The position numbers and the translations under genes were made by a program. Under the pieces are notes generated by a model that ran no database searches, had not been told where the DNA came from, and was given only the letters and a program-made list of their open reading frames with translations. From Acholeplasma equirhinis (GTDB taxonomy: Bacteria > Bacillota_I > Bacilli_A > Acholeplasmatales > Acholeplasmataceae), in contig NZ_JAFIDC010000001.1 of NCBI RefSeq assembly GCF_017052655.1, positions 1,178,001-1,242,000 on the forward strand: a DNA stretch of 64,000 nt, in the 5' to 3' direction. Below are positions 10,493-19,669 of the stretch, piece after piece. The first letter of the stretch is position 1. Each line of letters begins with the position of its first letter.

Positions 10493-12283
10493 TTAATCTA
10501 ACGCATTCATGCGAGTGATTGCTTCATTTTTAAGTTTTTCTAGTGCTTCTTTATTTGGAATAGAGGTATCAGGATAAAGTGGTTCTCCCACATTTAAAAT
10601 AATACTTTCACGATCCCATAGTAAGAACTTGGAGTGTTTAAAACTAATTCTAACCGGTACAACGGGTACACCAGACTCAACTGCAAGTTTAAATGCACCT
10701 TTTTTAAATTCTCTAATTTCTGAATCCTTATCAATTAATTCACCTTCAGGATACATGTGAACAAATCGGCCATTTCTTGCTTGATCACTTAATGTTTGGA
10801 AGAACACCTGTGTTTCAAGTAATCCTTCAGGAACAGGCACTGCACCAAGTAAATTTACAAAGAATCCTGCAACAGGTCTTTCAAAATTAGCTTTCATTGC
10901 AGTCATGATTGGACGTTTTGGAAATGCTGCAAGTGAGTTCATTGCAGAATCTAATATGTGCACATGATTCGATATGACAACAGCACCACCTTTAACATTT
11001 CTAAAATGTTTTCTACCTTTATATTTCACATTTAAGAATAACTTCATGTAAAGGAATAAAAGTGGTAGAGCAATTAAATAATATGTCATGGCAGAAAGTG
11101 TGCGTTTGACCGGTGGATGAATTAAAGTTTTCTGGAATGCTTTTCCTTTAAGTGTTTGACTTAAACGTTTAGCTTTCGATTCTTTAATTGCTTCTTGTAA
11201 CATCTCTTCAAAACGGTCAACCGAATAACTTAGACGAAACTTTTCAGTATAAGAAGCGTATGCTTTTCTAAGTGCTTCTTTTTCTTCTTTGTTTTCAATC
11301 CAGTACTCTAGTTTTTGTTTTAAATTTACCACATTATTTGGTTCAAAGAGATTTGTAGGTTTTAATGCAAACTGTCTTGTTGCACTCTTCTTAGCATTTG
11401 CAATGAGTGGAACAAGTCCGACTGCAATTGCCTCTAAACATGCAATTGCTTCAATTTCAATGTTTGCAGTATGTACATAAAGATGTGCGCTCTCTAATGC
11501 TTTAATGAGTTCTTCTTGTTTAAAGAACTTAAACTCAACATCCAGATTGTGTGCTTTAGCATACTTTTCTAGCATCGATTTTTTAGGACCATGACCTGCA
11601 AGGGTGATTTTAATCTGATCTTTATACTTAGAACTATTTACAGCTTTCAGTAATAAAATCTGATTCTTTTCTTTTGCATAGCGTCCGGTTGAGATGATAT
11701 GGAATTTACCTTCTTGTTCCTTAACTTTTGCATTAAAGAAAACATCAGATACACCATTTGAAATCACCTTCACAGTTGTTGTATAACTATGACGATAAAG
11801 TTCATTTGCAATAAAGTTACTTGGTGCATGAACATAGGATATTTTACCGAAGAATCTTCTAAATTTACGGTAGATTATGCCATTTAAAAATCCAAGCCCA
11901 TTTAAACCTGCTCCATAAGTAATATTTTCTGGTTGAATGTGAAATGCTGCAGTATGTGGAATATTCAGTTTTTTAGCAATCTTTCTAGCCACTTGTGAAG
12001 TCTTCCAAGGTGTTAGAAAATGGACAATATCGGCACCTTGGAATGCCTGTTCAATAATTTTTTTATCTGGTTTAGAAAAGACGACATCTTGCTTTCTTGC
12101 AAATTCAGTAACAATTGGAATATAACGTTCTTTAAGTGCATAAAAGTGTGCTTCTTTTTCACCCGCAGATAAAATTCTGACCTCGTGGCCACGCATTCTT
12201 AATTGTTCGATAAATCGACGTGCTGTAATCGTCGTACCATTGGTTTGATGCAAGTAATTATCAATGACAAAAACTATTACCAT
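10493..12283 (-). CDS. Fusion of GT4 glycosyltransferase and PlsC-type acyltransferase
   Basis: A 596-residue two-domain protein. Residues 1 to about 375 are a GT-B glycosyltransferase of family 4 (VIDNYLHQTNGTTITARRF at the start, ISTGRYAKEKNQILLLKAV, and the E-x7-E type motif in EIEAIACLEAIAVG). Residues from about 410 are a PlsC-like 1-acylglycerol-phosphate acyltransferase, with the HX4D motif in SNHVHILDS and the PEGEL substrate motif. A hydrophobic stretch (YYLIALPLLFLYMKLFL) joins them. Linking lipid glycosylation with acylation suggests membrane glycolipid synthesis. The longer frame starts with a TTG, but GAGGG 5 bases before the ATG at 12283 fixes the start there. Confidence 0.9.
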   Translation of the reverse strand: MVIVFVIDNYLHQTNGTTITARRFIEQLRMRGHEVRILSAGEKEAHFYALKERYIPIVTEFARKQDVVFSKPDKKIIEQAFQGADIVHFLTPWKTSQVARKIAKKLNIPHTAAFHIQPENITYGAGLNGLGFLNGIIYRKFRRFFGKISYVHAPSNFIANELYRHSYTTTVKVISNGVSDVFFNAKVKEQEGKFHIISTGRYAKEKNQILLLKAVNSSKYKDQIKITLAGHGPKKSMLEKYAKAHNLDVEFKFFKQEELIKALESAHLYVHTANIEIEAIACLEAIAVGLVPLIANAKKSATRQFALKPTNLFEPNNVVNLKQKLEYWIENKEEKEALRKAYASYTEKFRLSYSVDRFEEMLQEAIKESKAKRLSQTLKGKAFQKTLIHPPVKRTLSAMTYYLIALPLLFLYMKLFLNVKYKGRKHFRNVKGGAVVISNHVHILDSAMNSLAAFPKRPIMTAMKANFERPVAGFFVNLLGAVPVPEGLLETQVFFQTLSDQARNGRFVHMYPEGELIDKDSEIREFKKGAFKLAVESGVPVVPVRISFKHSKFLLWDRESIILNVGEPLYPDTSIPNKEALEKLKNEAITRMNALD

Positions 12284-12316
12284 ATTAACCCTCAATTACT
12301 AATTTCGTGTTAATTA

Positions 12317-12339
12317 ATTATATCACATAAAGTGATATA
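12317..12339 (-). promoter_or_regulatory. Extended -10 promoter inside a palindrome
   Basis: The minus strand reads TGATATAATT: extended -10 with perfect TATAAT. It overlaps an 8-bp inverted repeat (TATATCAC and GTGATATA, 5-base loop, 12319-12339), which could be an operator. It drives the glycosyltransferase-acyltransferase gene and perhaps glnS-pcrA. Confidence 0.55.
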
Positions 12340-12354
12340 GAAAAATTAGGCAGA

Positions 12355-12382
12355 TAAAAAAAGAGACTGTTTTCAGTCTCTT
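12355..12382 (-). terminator. Intrinsic terminator of the 558-residue protein gene
   Basis: Minus-strand hairpin with AAGAGACTG and CAGTCTCTT arms, followed by a run of Ts, just after the stop codon at 12391. Confidence 0.88.
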
Positions 12383-12390
12383 CCTCTAAA

Positions 12391-14067
12391 TTATGGAATT
12401 AATCCTTCAAATCCATCAATACCACTGAGTCCATCGTAAAGTGCTTCATATAGTGCTTCTAAATTATCTGGATCAAGTTCGTTCACTGCATCTAGTAATT
12501 CTGCTAGATCATCAGCTGTTGGATTTTCTGGTAAGCCTTCAAAGACATCTAAGATATCTTCAAATGCTGGGTCAGTTAATACATCTGCTAAAACATCATC
12601 AATTAAGTTTTGAAGTTCATTTAATGCATCTGCATAAGCACCCGTTGGTTTAAGTTCAAATCTAAGGTATGTATTCACAACTAAGATATCTTCAACTGAA
12701 ACATCTTGTGCAGCAAATTCACCTAAGAAATCTTCTAAAATAATTTGATTACCTTGAATCAATTCAGACTCACCAATTAATCCTAAGACAACTTGAACTC
12801 TATCAGCTGAAACAGCAAGATCATCTCCAAGTCCAATTGAACCAATTGTAAAGATTAAGTCTTGTCCATCTTGTGATACTGAAGGCACTGCTTCTAATGT
12901 AAAGTCTGTCTTAAATGATTTAGTTAAGTCACCATCTTTTTCAATTGTTAGGATAACTGTAAAGTAAACCTTACCGTTTTGGAATTTCGCGAATAATGGT
13001 TGAGTTGAAAGTAGATATTTATGTGTACCTAGTTCTAACTCTTGAGTCATATTCATTTGATCACCAACATAGTAATCAAGTAATTGGTTAAATGCTTGTT
13101 CATGCATATCATAATTAAGGGTATCTCCACCACCTAAAGATGATAATAAGAGTGAAGTTAATTGACCCGTAAACATTTGAGTTACATCATTTTCATCTTG
13201 AAGTTGAGATGTTAATTGATATTGTGTTTTAGTTGAACGCATCTTACCAAGTGCAAGTGCAAGACCACCTTCACCATCAGCAAATGTTGTATCTAATAAT
13301 TCTTCATCATCAACGAATCCAAGTAGTGCTTCCAACATTGGACGGTTTGGATCATTTTCATCACCTAAAAGGTTAAGTAAATCTTCCGTATAAACCCAAA
13401 CACTCTTTGTATTTAAATCAAAATGACCAAATCCAGATACAACACCTTGAATCAACGTATTTAAATCATCTTTTGTCACTAAACCATAAACCCAGTTTGC
13501 AAAATCATACATCCATAGGATTGGTAAGTTACCGATTGAAATACCTTTAATCACAAGTTTGTATTCTGTTTGTGCAAGACCATTAACAACCATTGGTTCA
13601 ATTTCAACTGTGAAATCAATAAAGAGTGTTGTTTGATAGTAAATACCAGAGAAACCTGCTTCAACACCGGCCTCAAGCGTCATTCCACCTTCATAGAAGT
13701 TTAAGGTAACACCTTTTAATCCACCGTTGTCACCAATGGCAATTGCATACTTTTTAAGAGCATCTGAAGCATTTGGATTATCTGTTGCAAAATCTGGATT
13801 ATTCGCAGCATATATTGCTTTTAAAGCAGAGTTTGCTTCCGCTTTAGTAAATGAAAAGTTAAAGTGTTCTGCATCATTATCAGAAAGGAATTCATCCATT
13901 CTTGCTGCTGCAATATCCTCAAATGAAATTGCAGGTTGTGCTTCAAAGTCAGCTTTAGGTGCTTCATATCCTTTATACATAATAACTAATGCAATAATTG
14001 GTAATAACGCAAGTATGAGTAATAAGAACCCAACCAGCTTAAATATAAATTTGATAAGTTTAAACAT
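12391..14067 (-). CDS. Membrane-anchored protein of unknown function (558 residues)
   Basis: I do not recognise a family. The N-terminus has one strong membrane helix (VGFLLLILALLPIIALVIM, about residues 12-30) after two Lys residues, and the rest appears extracytoplasmic and acidic. The body looks beta-rich with repeated amphipathic strands, and the last 60 residues are Asp/Glu/Leu-rich helices. No lipobox, protease or nuclease motif is visible. GGGAGG precedes the ATG. It lies 56 bases downstream of tsaD with an AT-rich possible promoter (TATATAATT) between, so it may be a separate transcript. It ends at a strong terminator. A surface or envelope-associated role is a guess. Confidence 0.8.
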   Translation of the reverse strand: MFKLIKFIFKLVGFLLLILALLPIIALVIMYKGYEAPKADFEAQPAISFEDIAAARMDEFLSDNDAEHFNFSFTKAEANSALKAIYAANNPDFATDNPNASDALKKYAIAIGDNGGLKGVTLNFYEGGMTLEAGVEAGFSGIYYQTTLFIDFTVEIEPMVVNGLAQTEYKLVIKGISIGNLPILWMYDFANWVYGLVTKDDLNTLIQGVVSGFGHFDLNTKSVWVYTEDLLNLLGDENDPNRPMLEALLGFVDDEELLDTTFADGEGGLALALGKMRSTKTQYQLTSQLQDENDVTQMFTGQLTSLLLSSLGGGDTLNYDMHEQAFNQLLDYYVGDQMNMTQELELGTHKYLLSTQPLFAKFQNGKVYFTVILTIEKDGDLTKSFKTDFTLEAVPSVSQDGQDLIFTIGSIGLGDDLAVSADRVQVVLGLIGESELIQGNQIILEDFLGEFAAQDVSVEDILVVNTYLRFELKPTGAYADALNELQNLIDDVLADVLTDPAFEDILDVFEGLPENPTADDLAELLDAVNELDPDNLEALYEALYDGLSGIDGFEGLIP

Positions 14068-14123
14068 AACTTATTCCCTCCCTTATCACAGTTTAATTAT
14101 ATAGTTTATCTATCTAACTTAAG

Positions 14124-15134
14124 TTAATATTGCTTAACTTCGTCGATTGAAAAACTTGAATCCCCTTTAATAAAATATGATGTCGGCATACCATATTTTT
14201 GAACTTGATAATAAGCTGCAATACCAATCATCGCTGCTTGGTCTGTACAATATTTAAATGCCGGAACAAGAATTTGTTGATTTGTAATTCTTGATGCCAT
14301 TTTTGCACGTAAACCTTTATTCGCAGCAACACCACCAGCAAGTACTACTTGATTCACACCAAGACTATCTGCTGCATGTCTTGTTTTCTCAACTAAAACT
14401 TCAGTTACAACTTCTTGGAAGGATGCACACACATCTTCCACATTGAAACTTTCACCTCTTTGTTTCATGTTGTGTACTAAATTGAGTACTGCACTTTTTA
14501 ATCCTGAAAATGAAAAATTGTATGGATCATCTTTTAAGAATGGTTTTGGAAGTGGATAAATTGCTTTACCGGTTGCTGCTAAGCGGTCAACAACTGGACC
14601 ACCTGGATAAGGTAGACCTAAAATTCTTGCAACTTTATCATAAGCTTCCCCTACTGCATCATCAAGTGTTGTACCTAATAACTCAATTTCAAAATGGTCT
14701 TTGATTAATAAAAGTTCTGTGTGTCCCCCTGAAACAAGGAGTGCAAGTGCAGGAAAATTAAAATCATTTTCAACAAGTGGTGCATAGATGTGTCCAATTA
14801 AATGGTTTACACCAAGAATTGGTAATTTATGCATATACGCAAAGGTTGTTGCAGCATTGATACCAACAAGCAATGAACCAATTAATCCAGGTCCTTGTGT
14901 AACTGCTACTAAGTCGATATCAGAAACTTTAATGTTTGCTGTTGAAATAGCTTCATCAAACATATAGAGAATTGACTCAATATGTGCTCGTGAGGCGATT
15001 TCTGGAACAACTCCACCATATCTTTCATGGATTTTAATTTGTGATAAAACTGCATTGGATAAAACTTCTTTACCGTCTTTTGTTATGGCAACTGATGTTT
15101 CATCACATGATGTTTCAACTGATAGTATAATCAT
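14124..15134 (-). CDS. tsaD: tRNA threonylcarbamoyladenosine transferase TsaD
   Basis: Transfers threonylcarbamoyl from TC-AMP to A37 of ANN-decoding tRNAs. The 336-residue protein is family-length. It has the ASKHA ATPase start ([15 protein letters not shown]), metal-binding His111 and His115 in HLIGH, the sugar-binding [14 protein letters not shown], the [13 protein letters not shown] region and the glycine-rich [13 protein letters not shown]. Its start overlaps rimI by 20 bases. All partners needed for t6A transfer other than TsaC (tsaB, tsaE) lie directly upstream. Confidence 0.97.
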   Translation of the reverse strand: MIILSVETSCDETSVAITKDGKEVLSNAVLSQIKIHERYGGVVPEIASRAHIESILYMFDEAISTANIKVSDIDLVAVTQGPGLIGSLLVGINAATTFAYMHKLPILGVNHLIGHIYAPLVENDFNFPALALLVSGGHTELLLIKDHFEIELLGTTLDDAVGEAYDKVARILGLPYPGGPVVDRLAATGKAIYPLPKPFLKDDPYNFSFSGLKSAVLNLVHNMKQRGESFNVEDVCASFQEVVTEVLVEKTRHAADSLGVNQVVLAGGVAANKGLRAKMASRITNQQILVPAFKYCTDQAAMIGIAAYYQVQKYGMPTSYFIKGDSSFSIDEVKQY

Positions 15135-15567
15135 TTTTATTTACCTCGATAATCATCACAAGACCGTCTTCATCTTTATAGTAATTAGGGATTGTACGAA
15201 TCACTTTTCCACCAAAACTTTCATAAAAATAAATTGCTCTTTGATTACTCTTTCTTACTTCTAAAATGATGGTTTCACAACCGTCATTTTTCATTTCTTC
15301 AAGGACAAATTTAAAGATTTCTTTACCAATGCCTTGATTTTGGTATGGTTCATCCACAAGAAAATTCATGATATCAGCGTTGCTATCAATTTGTCGATAG
15401 CTCATATATCCAATAATTTTTCCATCTTGTTCATATACAAAAATTTTGGAGAATGGATTATCAACAAGTTCTTGTTTCAAGAATGCAAAGCCTAAACTTT
15501 CATTAAAAATCTTTTTTTCTAAGCGTTCAATTTCAAAAAGGTCAGCTTCAATAGCTTGTCTGATCAA
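15115..15567 (-). CDS. rimI: GNAT N-acetyltransferase, RimI-like
   Basis: A 150-residue GCN5-related acetyltransferase. The acetyl-CoA-binding motif A is clear ([19 protein letters not shown], with QxxGxG), followed by the motif B region ([23 protein letters not shown]) typical of RimI-type ribosomal-protein S18 alanine acetyltransferases. Position between tsaB and tsaD is the usual one for rimI in Firmicutes. It overlaps tsaB by 20 bases and tsaD by 20 bases, so translation is likely coupled. Target specificity in this organism is inferred from context. Confidence 0.88.
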   Translation of the reverse strand: MIRQAIEADLFEIERLEKKIFNESLGFAFLKQELVDNPFSKIFVYEQDGKIIGYMSYRQIDSNADIMNFLVDEPYQNQGIGKEIFKFVLEEMKNDGCETIILEVRKSNQRAIYFYESFGGKVIRTIPNYYKDEDGLVMIIEVNKNDYTIS

Positions 15568-16135
15568 GTTTATTTTCCGCCTCTGTCTTTCTTAAATAAT
15601 TTGGAATAAGTTCAAATACATTTGAAACTTCAGTACTTGCATTCACGATTATCGCACCATCAAGTTTAATTGTCTCTTTGTTAATAACAACTAATTTTGA
15701 TTTATCTTTCTCTGATAATGAATCCATTGAACGAAGTGCTTCTTCATTTAAATGTTCACCTTTTTTGAAAAGACCTGAAAAACCTAAATTATTTCTTGCA
15801 TCATGCCAAGCATAGACTTCATCTTTATAACCAGAAGTTAAGAAGAGTAATGAAGATACCTTTCTCACTTTAACTTTAGTTTGATATCCCATAGTCTTAG
15901 CAGTTGTTACACCGACTCTTAATCCTGTGTATGAACCAGGTCCAACACCAACAACAACAGTATCTAAATCGTTTGAATCTAATTTATTACGTTTTAAAAG
16001 TTCATCAATTAACGGAATAATATAAGCTTGATGATCAGATTTACCTTCTCTTGTGATGAGATCAAGTGTCTTCTTATCTTCTTGTAACATCAAAACCATA
16101 GTCGGTGTTGATGTATCTATTAATAAATATTTCAT
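15548..16135 (-). CDS. tsaB: t6A biosynthesis protein TsaB
   Basis: Inactive ASKHA-fold partner that scaffolds TsaD and TsaE. The 195-residue sequence begins YLLIDTSTPTMVLML and holds the family signature GVGPGSYTGLRVGVTTAKTM. It is slightly shorter than the usual 220-240 residues, trimmed in the C-terminal half, as in many mollicutes. Start overlaps the tsaE stop in an ATGA arrangement, which also confirms UGA as a stop codon. Confidence 0.94.
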   Translation of the reverse strand: MKYLLIDTSTPTMVLMLQEDKKTLDLITREGKSDHQAYIIPLIDELLKRNKLDSNDLDTVVVGVGPGSYTGLRVGVTTAKTMGYQTKVKVRKVSSLLFLTSGYKDEVYAWHDARNNLGFSGLFKKGEHLNEEALRSMDSLSEKDKSKLVVINKETIKLDGAIIVNASTEVSNVFELIPNYLRKTEAENKLDQTSY

Positions 16136-16578
16136 AAATTATTCTCCCAAGAATCATCCATGTTCACACTGCTTATAACGATTTCTCGTTCATTATCTTT
16201 AATATATGTAAGTTTGACTTCAACATATGCTTGTGGAAGGAGTTCTTTGACTTGATATGGCCATTCAATGACCGCTAAAGAGTTTGGATCATCAATATAT
16301 TCTTCAAGGTCAAAATCGGTACCAACTTTATCCATACGATAAAGATCAAAATGATATAAAGTCTTATCACCTTTATGAACCTTTAAAATCGTAAAGGTTG
16401 GTGAATTAATAATTGATTTCACATTTAAAGCTTTAGCAATCCCTTTAGTTAATGTGGTTTTTCCTGCAGATAAATCTCCAGAAAGTAAAACCACATGACA
16501 ATCATGTGGCATTTGTTTGATTAAGTTATATCCTAATTCAATAGTTTCTTCACTGCTATTTGTATATATTGTTCTCAT
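16132..16578 (-). CDS. tsaE: t6A biosynthesis ATPase TsaE
   Basis: A 148-residue P-loop ATPase that resets the TsaB-TsaD complex. Walker A is LSGDLSAGKTTLTKG, followed by the TsaE-specific SPTFTILKVH and the YHFDLYRM segment, then a Walker B-like LAVIEWPYQ. It overlaps pgi and tsaB by 4 bases each (ATGA), making a tightly coupled operon. Confidence 0.95.
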   Translation of the reverse strand: MRTIYTNSSEETIELGYNLIKQMPHDCHVVLLSGDLSAGKTTLTKGIAKALNVKSIINSPTFTILKVHKGDKTLYHFDLYRMDKVGTDFDLEEYIDDPNSLAVIEWPYQVKELLPQAYVEVKLTYIKDNEREIVISSVNMDDSWENNL

Positions 16579-17849
16579 TTTTTTCCAAGTAACGCAAACA
16601 TATTCTTTTTATATGCTTCAACCCCAGGTTGATCAAATGGGTTGACATCAAGTAAATATGCACTCATTGCACATGCAATTTCGAAGAAGTAAATCATATA
16701 ACCAAAATGATAACTATCCAATTTATCAATTGAGATTAAGATATTTGGAACATTACCTTCTACGTGTGCCATTTGAGTACCAAGTAAGGCTTTTTCATTT
16801 ACATATGAAATTTCTTTACCAGCAATGTAATTTAATTTATCAAGATCATCTTGATCAAATGGAATGGTGAGTGAATCTGTTTTCTTAAGTTCAATCACTG
16901 TTTCAAAAATAATTCTTAAGCCATCTTGAATTTGTTGACCAAGTGAGTGAAGATCTGTTGTAAATTGAGCAGATGAAACTAATAAGCCTTTACCATTTTT
17001 ACCTTCTGATTCACCATATAATTGCTTCCACCATTCTGAAAAGAATGATAGGCGTGGTTCATAGCCAACTAAGTATTCGACCATCTTACCTTCTTTATAT
17101 AGTGCATAACGTGTTGCAGCATAAAGGTAAGCTTTATTTTTCTTTAATGATGGGTCTTGTGCATCCTGCCATGCGTCTTGTGCACCTTTTAACATCTTTT
17201 CAACATTAATTCCTGCAAAAACAAATGGTAATAAGCCAACAGAAGTTAAAACTGAGAAGCGTCCACCAATATCATCTTTAATGACAAACTTTTCATAACC
17301 TTCATTTGTTGCAAGTTGATATAAAGCACCACGTGCTTTATCTGTGGTTGCAAAAATACGTTTTCTTGCTTCTTCTTTTCCGTATTTATTTTCAATGTGC
17401 TCTCTTAATAAACGGAAAGCAACAGCAGGTTCTGTTGTTGTACCAGATTTAGAAATGACATTGATTGCATAATCTTTTTTATTTAAGTATTTAAGTAATT
17501 GTTTTAAGTAATTAGCAGATAATTGATGACCTGCAAAAATAATTTCTGGTTTTGTTTTCTTAAATGGTTCTTTTAAGAATTCAAGTCCTGCTTTCGCACC
17601 TAAATATGAACCACCAATACCAATAACGACTAAAACATCGAGTTTAGCATATTTCTTTTTTAATGCATAAATACGCTCTAGTTCTTCTTTTTCATAATCA
17701 AATGGTAAATCTAACCAACCAAGGTAATCATTTCCTTTACCTGATTTCGATTTGATCATTTCATGAACTTGGTTTACATTTTCTTGCAGCGTTGTTACTT
17801 TTTTAGATAAAAACTTTTCAGCTTGACTAATATTAACTTTTAAACTCAT
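16575..17849 (-). CDS. pgi: Glucose-6-phosphate isomerase
   Basis: Interconverts glucose-6-phosphate and fructose-6-phosphate in glycolysis. The 424-residue length is that of the short Firmicute/Mollicute form. Recognised segments: VVIGIGGSYLGAKAGLEFL, VISKSGTTTEPAVAFRLL, IGGRFSVLTSVGLLPF and GKNGKGLLVSS, with the C-terminal catalytic Lys region in GVEAYKKNMFALL. A single 3-base gap separates it from the upstream S1 gene, and it ends in TGA overlapping tsaE. Confidence 0.97.
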   Translation of the reverse strand: MSLKVNISQAEKFLSKKVTTLQENVNQVHEMIKSKSGKGNDYLGWLDLPFDYEKEELERIYALKKKYAKLDVLVVIGIGGSYLGAKAGLEFLKEPFKKTKPEIIFAGHQLSANYLKQLLKYLNKKDYAINVISKSGTTTEPAVAFRLLREHIENKYGKEEARKRIFATTDKARGALYQLATNEGYEKFVIKDDIGGRFSVLTSVGLLPFVFAGINVEKMLKGAQDAWQDAQDPSLKKNKAYLYAATRYALYKEGKMVEYLVGYEPRLSFFSEWWKQLYGESEGKNGKGLLVSSAQFTTDLHSLGQQIQDGLRIIFETVIELKKTDSLTIPFDQDDLDKLNYIAGKEISYVNEKALLGTQMAHVEGNVPNILISIDKLDSYHFGYMIYFFEIACAMSAYLLDVNPFDQPGVEAYKKNMFALLGKK

Positions 17850-17852
17850 GAG

Positions 17853-18179
17853 TTACCCTTCTTTCTTCATTGAAATCCATTCATTTAATTTTTTCTCTAT
17901 CGATCTGAAACCAATTTTTATATCAACTTGTTTAGCAACTCTCGGATGAATTTTTTGAGCAGCTTTATATGAAAGTTGAAGTTTATTTGAGTCTTCATCA
18001 ATTTCTAGAACAGTTGCATAAATCATTTCTCCGACAGTAAAAAGCTTATCGATCTCTTTAACAAAGTGATCGGAAACTTCAGAGATATGAATTAATCCTT
18101 GGTAATTCTCATATTCAACAAATACACCATATGGTTGAATACCCGTGATTTTTACTAAGATACGGTCGCCTTTTTCCAT
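17853..18179 (-). CDS. S1-domain RNA-binding protein (YugI/YabR-like)
   Basis: A 108-residue protein whose first 75 residues form one S1 OB-fold: GDRILVKITGIQPYGVFVEY, then GLIHISEVS, and VGEMIYATVLEIDEDSNKLQLS. The rest is a basic tail. This matches the general stress protein 13/YugI group, ribosome-associated S1 proteins often found near pgi in Bacillus. It heads the pgi-tsaEB-rimI-tsaD operon, with an extended -10 promoter about 35 bases upstream. Confidence 0.88.
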   Translation of the reverse strand: MEKGDRILVKITGIQPYGVFVEYENYQGLIHISEVSDHFVKEIDKLFTVGEMIYATVLEIDEDSNKLQLSYKAAQKIHPRVAKQVDIKIGFRSIEKKLNEWISMKKEG

Positions 18180-18211
18180 AATATACTGTCCCTATTCATT
18201 TTTTTCAACTT

Positions 18212-18220
18212 ATTATATCA
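18212..18220 (-). promoter_or_regulatory. Extended -10 promoter of the S1-pgi-tsa operon
   Basis: The minus strand reads TGATATAAT, 33 bases upstream of the S1 gene start. No good -35. Confidence 0.6.
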
Positions 18221-18275
18221 CTCTTTATTTGTCTTATAAAGAATTTATCTTTATAACCCATAATTTAGCAAAAAT

Positions 18276-18309
18276 AAATAAAAAAACACGAGGTTTTAGT
18301 TTCGTGTTT
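18276..18309 (-). terminator. Intrinsic terminator of the cdaA-headed operon
   Basis: Minus-strand hairpin with AAACACGA and TCGTGTTT arms, followed by a T7 tract. The first arm overlaps the stop codon of the membrane protein gene at 18308. Confidence 0.85.
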
Positions 18310-18850
18310 AATAATCTAAGTAATTTGATTGTTTTCTTTTGAAGAACGTAAATGTGATTATTGCAGCAGGAAGTGCTAAATCTTTTAGACTGATTAAAGT
18401 AATGATTGTGATATTTAATATATTAAATGAATAAATACTCATCATTGTTTGAATCATCGTAAATAAATAATAAAGTCCAAGTAGTCCTGATAAAACAACA
18501 ATTGGAATAAATACATTTTGTCTTCTAAATCCAACTTTGAAATATGCGTATGCAAAATATCCCATTGCAACAACTTTAACAAGTTCTAATATACCAAAGA
18601 ATGTCAACATGATTCCAGGGTTTTCTATGATACCAAAGAATAAGCTAACAACCTCCATAATGGTTGATAAAACAACTACATATGAACTCGAAGGACTATT
18701 TTCTAAATAAAGTGCTGCTAAGAATAAAATCACTGCAATATTAGATAGTAAATATTCAATATATCCTGTTAATGCAAAAAGTAACATGATTGTTGCAAAA
18801 TAAATGATGAAGAAAGAAAACATGATCCATTGTCTTTTAGTTAATCTCAT
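18308..18850 (-). CDS. Multi-spanning membrane protein of unknown function
   Basis: A 180-residue protein with about five or six hydrophobic helices (WIMFSFFIIYFATIMLLFAL, YLLSNIAVILFLAALYL, VVVLSTIMEVVSLFFGII, IVVLSGLLGLYYLFTMI, LALPAAIITFTFF) and a short charged C-terminus. No known family is recognised. It begins 6 bases after the DegV-like gene and ends at the operon terminator, so it is the last gene of the long cdaA-headed minus-strand cluster. Confidence 0.8.
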   Translation of the reverse strand: MRLTKRQWIMFSFFIIYFATIMLLFALTGYIEYLLSNIAVILFLAALYLENSPSSSYVVVLSTIMEVVSLFFGIIENPGIMLTFFGILELVKVVAMGYFAYAYFKVGFRRQNVFIPIVVLSGLLGLYYLFTMIQTMMSIYSFNILNITIITLISLKDLALPAAIITFTFFKRKQSNYLDY

Positions 18851-18856
18851 AATGCA

Positions 18857-19669
18857 TTACTCCAATCCACGACCTAAAGTTAATCCAAATTCTACTTTAG
18901 GTAATTTACTATAAATTAAATTTGGAAGCGGTGAATCAATATACACATTGATATTAAGTAATGTGTATAACTCTTGTTGTAATATTTTAGCTTCCTTGTA
19001 GTTCTGATACATTAATCGAATATAAGGTTTTAATCCGATTTTGATTTGATTATCAATTAACGTTTTTAGATATTCAAAAATCTTATTTTTAGTAAATGTG
19101 TTTTTAATCATTTCTAAATCATCCTTAATTGAAACTACATAGCTTAATGGTAACAAGTTTTTAATTAAGTTTGATTTTTCATTTGGAAGTGACTTAGTAA
19201 ATAGAATTGTTAATTCTTGATCAATAAAATCTTTAATTTTGGTTAGTATAGAAAGATTTGAAGTTTCAAGTCTTGAGAGTATATCAAGTTGATATAAAAT
19301 TTCTTCAATACCTGAACCAAATGTTTTTGTATCAATAATATGATAATCATCTTTATTTAAAATAACTTTTGCAAGATTTGCTTGATTAAAAGTTTCAGAT
19401 AAATATCTAGAAGATGTTAAAACAAAAACATCTTTATACCCCAGGTTTTTTTGATTTTCATATGCTGCAATAAAACTTTCTGGTTTCGGTGGTATCACTT
19501 GAATCTCGTTTGGTTTAAGTTCTAATAAATCTTTAGGGTTAGTTTTAGCATCAATTACTTCATGATCTCTTAACATAAAAGATAAAGATACGATTGCCGC
19601 ATCTTTAAAGTTTTCTCTATTAAGTTCTAAATGTAGGTATGAGTCTAAAACGACACCGAAAGTTCTCAT
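18857..19669 (-). CDS. Divergent DegV-like (fatty-acid-binding) protein
   Basis: A 270-residue protein with DegV-like layout: N-terminal GVVLDSYLHLEL in place of the usual TDSTADL, the VIPPKPESFIAAYENQKN segment matching the SQPSP-EF region, the strand DVFVLTSSRYLSETFNQA matching the ISSxLSGTYQ region, and YHIIDTKTFGSG matching VIDSxxxSxG. The family binds fatty acids (FakB-like proteins present them to FakA). The C-terminal hallmark is weak, so lipid binding is uncertain. Overlaps the DUF212 gene by 4 bases (ATGA). Confidence 0.6.
   Translation of the reverse strand: MRTFGVVLDSYLHLELNRENFKDAAIVSLSFMLRDHEVIDAKTNPKDLLELKPNEIQVIPPKPESFIAAYENQKNLGYKDVFVLTSSRYLSETFNQANLAKVILNKDDYHIIDTKTFGSGIEEILYQLDILSRLETSNLSILTKIKDFIDQELTILFTKSLPNEKSNLIKNLLPLSYVVSIKDDLEMIKNTFTKNKIFEYLKTLIDNQIKIGLKPYIRLMYQNYKEAKILQQELYTLLNINVYIDSPLPNLIYSKLPKVEFGLTLGRGLE

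Noticed and set aside
13727-14104. 125-residue plus-strand frame over the 558-residue protein
   Set aside because: Antisense shadow of a supported gene with promoter, ribosome binding site and terminator.
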